Assembly (NCBI GenBank): GCA_003170935.1
Contig: PMYA01000136.1
Coordinates: 11,140-19,843 of the forward strand
DNA: 8,704 nucleotides
Source: Methanobacteriota archaeon
GTDB lineage: Archaea > Halobacteriota > Bog-38 > Methanoflorentales > Methanoflorentaceae
Direction: 5' to 3'
In this document: positions 7,490-8,704 of the stretch, piece after piece
Layout: every line of letters begins with the position of its first letter
How positions within the stretch are numbered: the stretch's first letter is position 1
Position numbers and translations under genes: made by a program
Notes under the pieces: model-generated
Seen by the model: only the letters and a program-made list of their open reading frames with translations
Told to the model about the DNA's origin: nothing
Databases searched by the model: none

Positions 7490-7632
7490 CTATGATTAAT
7501 TATGTTAAATTAGTTCACGACACGATATAGCTTACGGAGGAATATTGCTACCGTTATGCAATTCGTTGCACGATTGAGACGAGCTATGTGCATCTAAGTC
7601 TCCTTCGACTATGCCGCTAAAACACACCCGAG
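7490..7632. other. intergenic stretch with small hairpins and an orphan Shine-Dalgarno sequence
   Basis: No gene is recognised in this part of the divergent spacer. On the plus strand it holds an AT-rich block (7491-7513), a TATA-like GATATAG (7524-7530) and GGAGG at 7536-7540 without a convincing ORF after it. It also has a hairpin TGCAA-TTCG-TTGCA at 7557-7570 and a GAGAC/GTCTC inverted repeat (7576-7580, 7598-7602). It could be a structured leader or small RNA, or decayed sequence. No tRNA or box C/D features were seen. Confidence 0.3.
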
Positions 7633-7640
7633 CTTTTATG
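7633..7640 (+). promoter_or_regulatory. candidate TATA box for the CBS-domain gene
   Basis: CTTTTATG lies 35-42 bases before the preferred ATG. A start about 25 bases downstream would leave a leader of about 13 bases that just contains the GGTGAG ribosome binding site. The match is moderate and no clear BRE is present. Confidence 0.35.
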
Positions 7641-7674
7641 TACAGAGTCGTGTAACAACACACCGGTGAGAAGT

Positions 7675-8088
7675 ATGAAGCGACTTAAAGTCAGGGACGT
7701 AATGGCGAAAGAAGTGGCGACCGTTGATCCTAGCACCCTTGTTCTCGATGCTGCAAAGCGCATGGTTCAAAAAGGAATAGACGCGTTCATAGTATCGCCG
7801 CTTGAAAAAGACGAGCCGTTTGGCATAATTACTAAGACGGACGTCGTTGATTTGTTTGCCGATGAGGTCGACATAGGCAAAGTGGCGGTAGGCGAGGTGG
7901 CTAACAAGCCGCTCTTTATTGTTTCTCCAGGAATGCCTGTTTTGTACGCTGCTAAGATGTTTCGAAATGGTGGCGTAAGTCACCTTGCCGTGTTCAACGG
8001 ACAAGAGATCCTTGGCATCATCTCGTACAGCGACATCTTGAACTGCCTGCCGAGTTTGATGGAGCAAATCTATAGCGAATTTGACTGA
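7675..8088 (+). CDS. stand-alone two-CBS-domain protein
   Basis: A cytoplasmic protein of 137 residues that consists of one CBS pair (Bateman module). The first CBS domain spans about residues 1-61: it begins with VRDVMAKEVATVDPSTLVLDA and ends with GIITKTDVVDLF. The second spans about 68-124 and ends with GIISYSDILNCL. The repeated GII-(T/S)-x-x-D ends are diagnostic. Such modules usually bind adenine nucleotides or related ligands and act as sensors; there is no enzyme or DNA-binding domain attached, so ligand and target are unknown. The frame also opens at a GTG (7666), but that GTG is part of GGTGAG, the likely ribosome binding site four bases before the ATG at 7675, so I use the ATG. The gene is divergent from the ATP synthase operon; a functional link is only a guess. 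Confidence 0.9.
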   Translation: MKRLKVRDVMAKEVATVDPSTLVLDAAKRMVQKGIDAFIVSPLEKDEPFGIITKTDVVDLFADEVDIGKVAVGEVANKPLFIVSPGMPVLYAAKMFRNGGVSHLAVFNGQEILGIISYSDILNCLPSLMEQIYSEFD

Positions 8089-8213
8089 CCGGATCCGGAA
8101 GGTGAAGGGCAAAGGCCTGATATATTCCTGCGCTTTAGAGCGTGTACCCTCCTTTAGATTATAAAGTGTACTTAGATAATTTTGGAACAGTGGTTGAATG
8201 TCGGGCTCAGCCG

Positions 8214-8221
8214 CTTTTTTT
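8214..8221 (+). terminator. possible T-tract terminator after the CBS-domain gene
   Basis: A run of eight T follows a short GC-rich segment about 125 bases after the stop. T-tracts alone can terminate archaeal transcription. An 8-bp inverted repeat (TTTTGGAA at 8180-8187, TTCCAAAA at 8220-8227) spans the tract, but its 32-base loop makes it doubtful. Confidence 0.35.
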
Positions 8222-8250
8222 CCAAAACTGTTAAGTAGATATCGTGCAAC

Positions 8251-8258
8251 CATATAAC
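8251..8258 (+). promoter_or_regulatory. candidate TATA box for the MTH865-like gene
   Basis: CATATAAC is placed about 55 bases before the ATG at 8311, giving a predicted leader of about 30 bases. The match is partial and the preceding BRE is weak. A T-tract just upstream suggests that this gene has its own transcript. Confidence 0.35.
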
Positions 8259-8310
8259 GGTTGATGTATAGACATCGATTAAGTGTATCTGTTATGTTGA
8301 GGCGATAATA

Positions 8311-8613
8311 ATGGCGGAACAACCCTCGAAGAATCCGGTATTTGAAGACTATGGTATCGACCCTGCGATCTCTGAAATCCAAAATTTCAAAGCAGAAATA
8401 GTGTTTGAGCTTAAGAAAGCTAAGGTGCCATTTCCGATCAAGAGTCGCGAGCAGCTGTTGGCCGTGTTTCCAAAGGGGCGGTTTATGCAGTGTTCGATGA
8501 AAGGCCAGAAAATTGATCTTAACGACTATATTTCAAAGATGAAGGCCGACGAGTTTCCAATTGTTTCAGCAGGCGACGTTGCCGATAAGGTAGTCTCGTC
8601 TTGTTCGCTGTAA
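8311..8613 (+). CDS. MTH865-like family small protein
   Basis: A protein of 100 residues recognised as MTH865-like, a family named after a Methanothermobacter protein with an EF-hand-like helical fold and no known biochemical role. The evidence is the ordered pattern in residues 26-98: KAEIVFELKKAKVPFPIKSREQL, then AVFPKG, then the cysteine-containing strand MQCSMKG, then DEFPIVSAGDVADKVV. The family core is about 75 residues; here an extra, mostly polar N-terminal stretch of about 25 residues precedes it. Cysteines occur at 55 and 98. No signal peptide or membrane segment is present. The ATG has a good ribosome binding site, GAGGCGAT, four bases upstream. The recognition is from memory of the family pattern, not from a search. 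No function is claimed. Confidence 0.8.
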   Translation: MAEQPSKNPVFEDYGIDPAISEIQNFKAEIVFELKKAKVPFPIKSREQLLAVFPKGRFMQCSMKGQKIDLNDYISKMKADEFPIVSAGDVADKVVSSCSL

Positions 8614-8647
8614 TTTGGCGTCACTTCACCTTCAAAATACCTGTTAC

Positions 8648-8694
8648 TGTCCAAAGAGCTCTTATTGCAGGCTTTTTTGGACAAATATTTTTTT
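8648..8694 (+). terminator. stem-loop plus T-tract terminator of the MTH865-like gene
   Basis: TGTCCAAA (8648-8655) pairs with TTTGGACA (8676-8683). The stem extends inwards by G-U, A-U and G-U pairs to 11 bp around a 14-base loop. Five bases later a run of seven T (8688-8694) follows. It lies 34 bases after the stop codon, a typical terminator position. Confidence 0.65.
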
Positions 8695-8700
8695 ATATAT
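8688..8700 (+). promoter_or_regulatory. TATA-like sequence at the right edge
   Basis: TTTTTTTATATAT is a strong TATA-like sequence at the end of the window and could serve a gene further right. It overlaps the T-tract of the proposed terminator, and no downstream gene can be seen, so its role remains open. Confidence 0.3.
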
Positions 8701-8704
8701 CTTT

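Noticed and set aside
7545..7597. Short plus-strand ORFs after the orphan GGAGG (TTG at 7545, ATG at 7556)
   Set aside because: The ATG is about 15 bases from the GGAGG, too far, and the TTG frame has only 10 codons. Neither shows any coding pattern.
8089..8098. Perfect 10-base palindrome CCGGATCCGG right after the CBS stop codon
   Set aside because: It has no loop, no flanking T-tract and does not extend further, so it is not a terminator. A short palindrome of this size is not remarkable on its own.
8180..8227. Inverted repeat TTTTGGAA/TTCCAAAA between the CBS and MTH865-like genes
   Set aside because: The 32-base loop and a competing AACAGT/ACTGTT pairing make a defined structure unlikely; it is mentioned only beside the T-tract.
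7636..8382. A 248-codon open frame on the minus strand across the CBS gene, the following spacer and the start of the MTH865-like gene
   Set aside because: It is antisense to two well-supported genes, its translation is rich in Arg, Tyr and Leu with no recognisable pattern, and no good ribosome binding site precedes it. It is best explained as a shadow frame.
1..8704. CRISPR arrays, insertion sequences, tRNA or rRNA genes
   Set aside because: No regularly spaced repeats, transposase-like frames, terminal inverted repeats or tRNA-like cloverleaf elements were seen on either strand.

Overview
The window looks like chromosomal DNA of a euryarchaeon, most likely a methanogen or an ANME-type relative. 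The left 7.26 kb is an archaeal A1Ao ATP synthase operon with the gene order H-I-K-E-C-F-A-B known from methanogens. The right end carries an MTH865-like small protein, a family known mainly from methanogens. Ribosome binding sites match the archaeal 16S tail (GGAGG, GGTGAT), and promoter candidates are TATA-like. The genus cannot be named from the sequence alone.

Layout, minus strand, read from right to left: atpH (peripheral stalk helix), atpI (membrane stator), atpK (rotor ring), atpE (peripheral stalk), atpC (central stalk adaptor), atpF (central stalk), atpA (catalytic) and atpB (cut by the left edge of the window). The next genes of the operon, usually D and sometimes G, lie outside. 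Most junctions are tight: 4-base stop/start overlaps at H/I-type and A/B junctions and gaps of 0-2 bases elsewhere. The exceptions are the two sides of atpK, with spacers of 123 bases upstream and 155 bases downstream. These hold a TATA-like element, an 8-bp stem-loop directly after the atpK stop and very short ORFs. That arrangement suggests separate control of the rotor subunit, which the enzyme needs in many copies.

The divergent intergenic region (7262-7674) contains a candidate promoter for the ATP synthase operon, an imperfect 29-bp dyad that looks like an operator, and a stretch with small hairpins and an orphan GGAGG.

Plus strand, right end: a stand-alone protein with two CBS domains (7675-8088) and an MTH865-family protein (8311-8613). 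The latter is followed by a convincing stem-loop plus T-tract terminator (8648-8694). A TATA-like sequence at the very end may serve a gene beyond the window.

Functionally, the main unit builds the rotary enzyme that couples ion flow to ATP synthesis. I do not see a new multi-gene system here. The most useful points are the insulated atpK gene, the sequence of its ion site, an atypical P-loop in atpA, corrected start codons and the regulatory-looking intergenic DNA.
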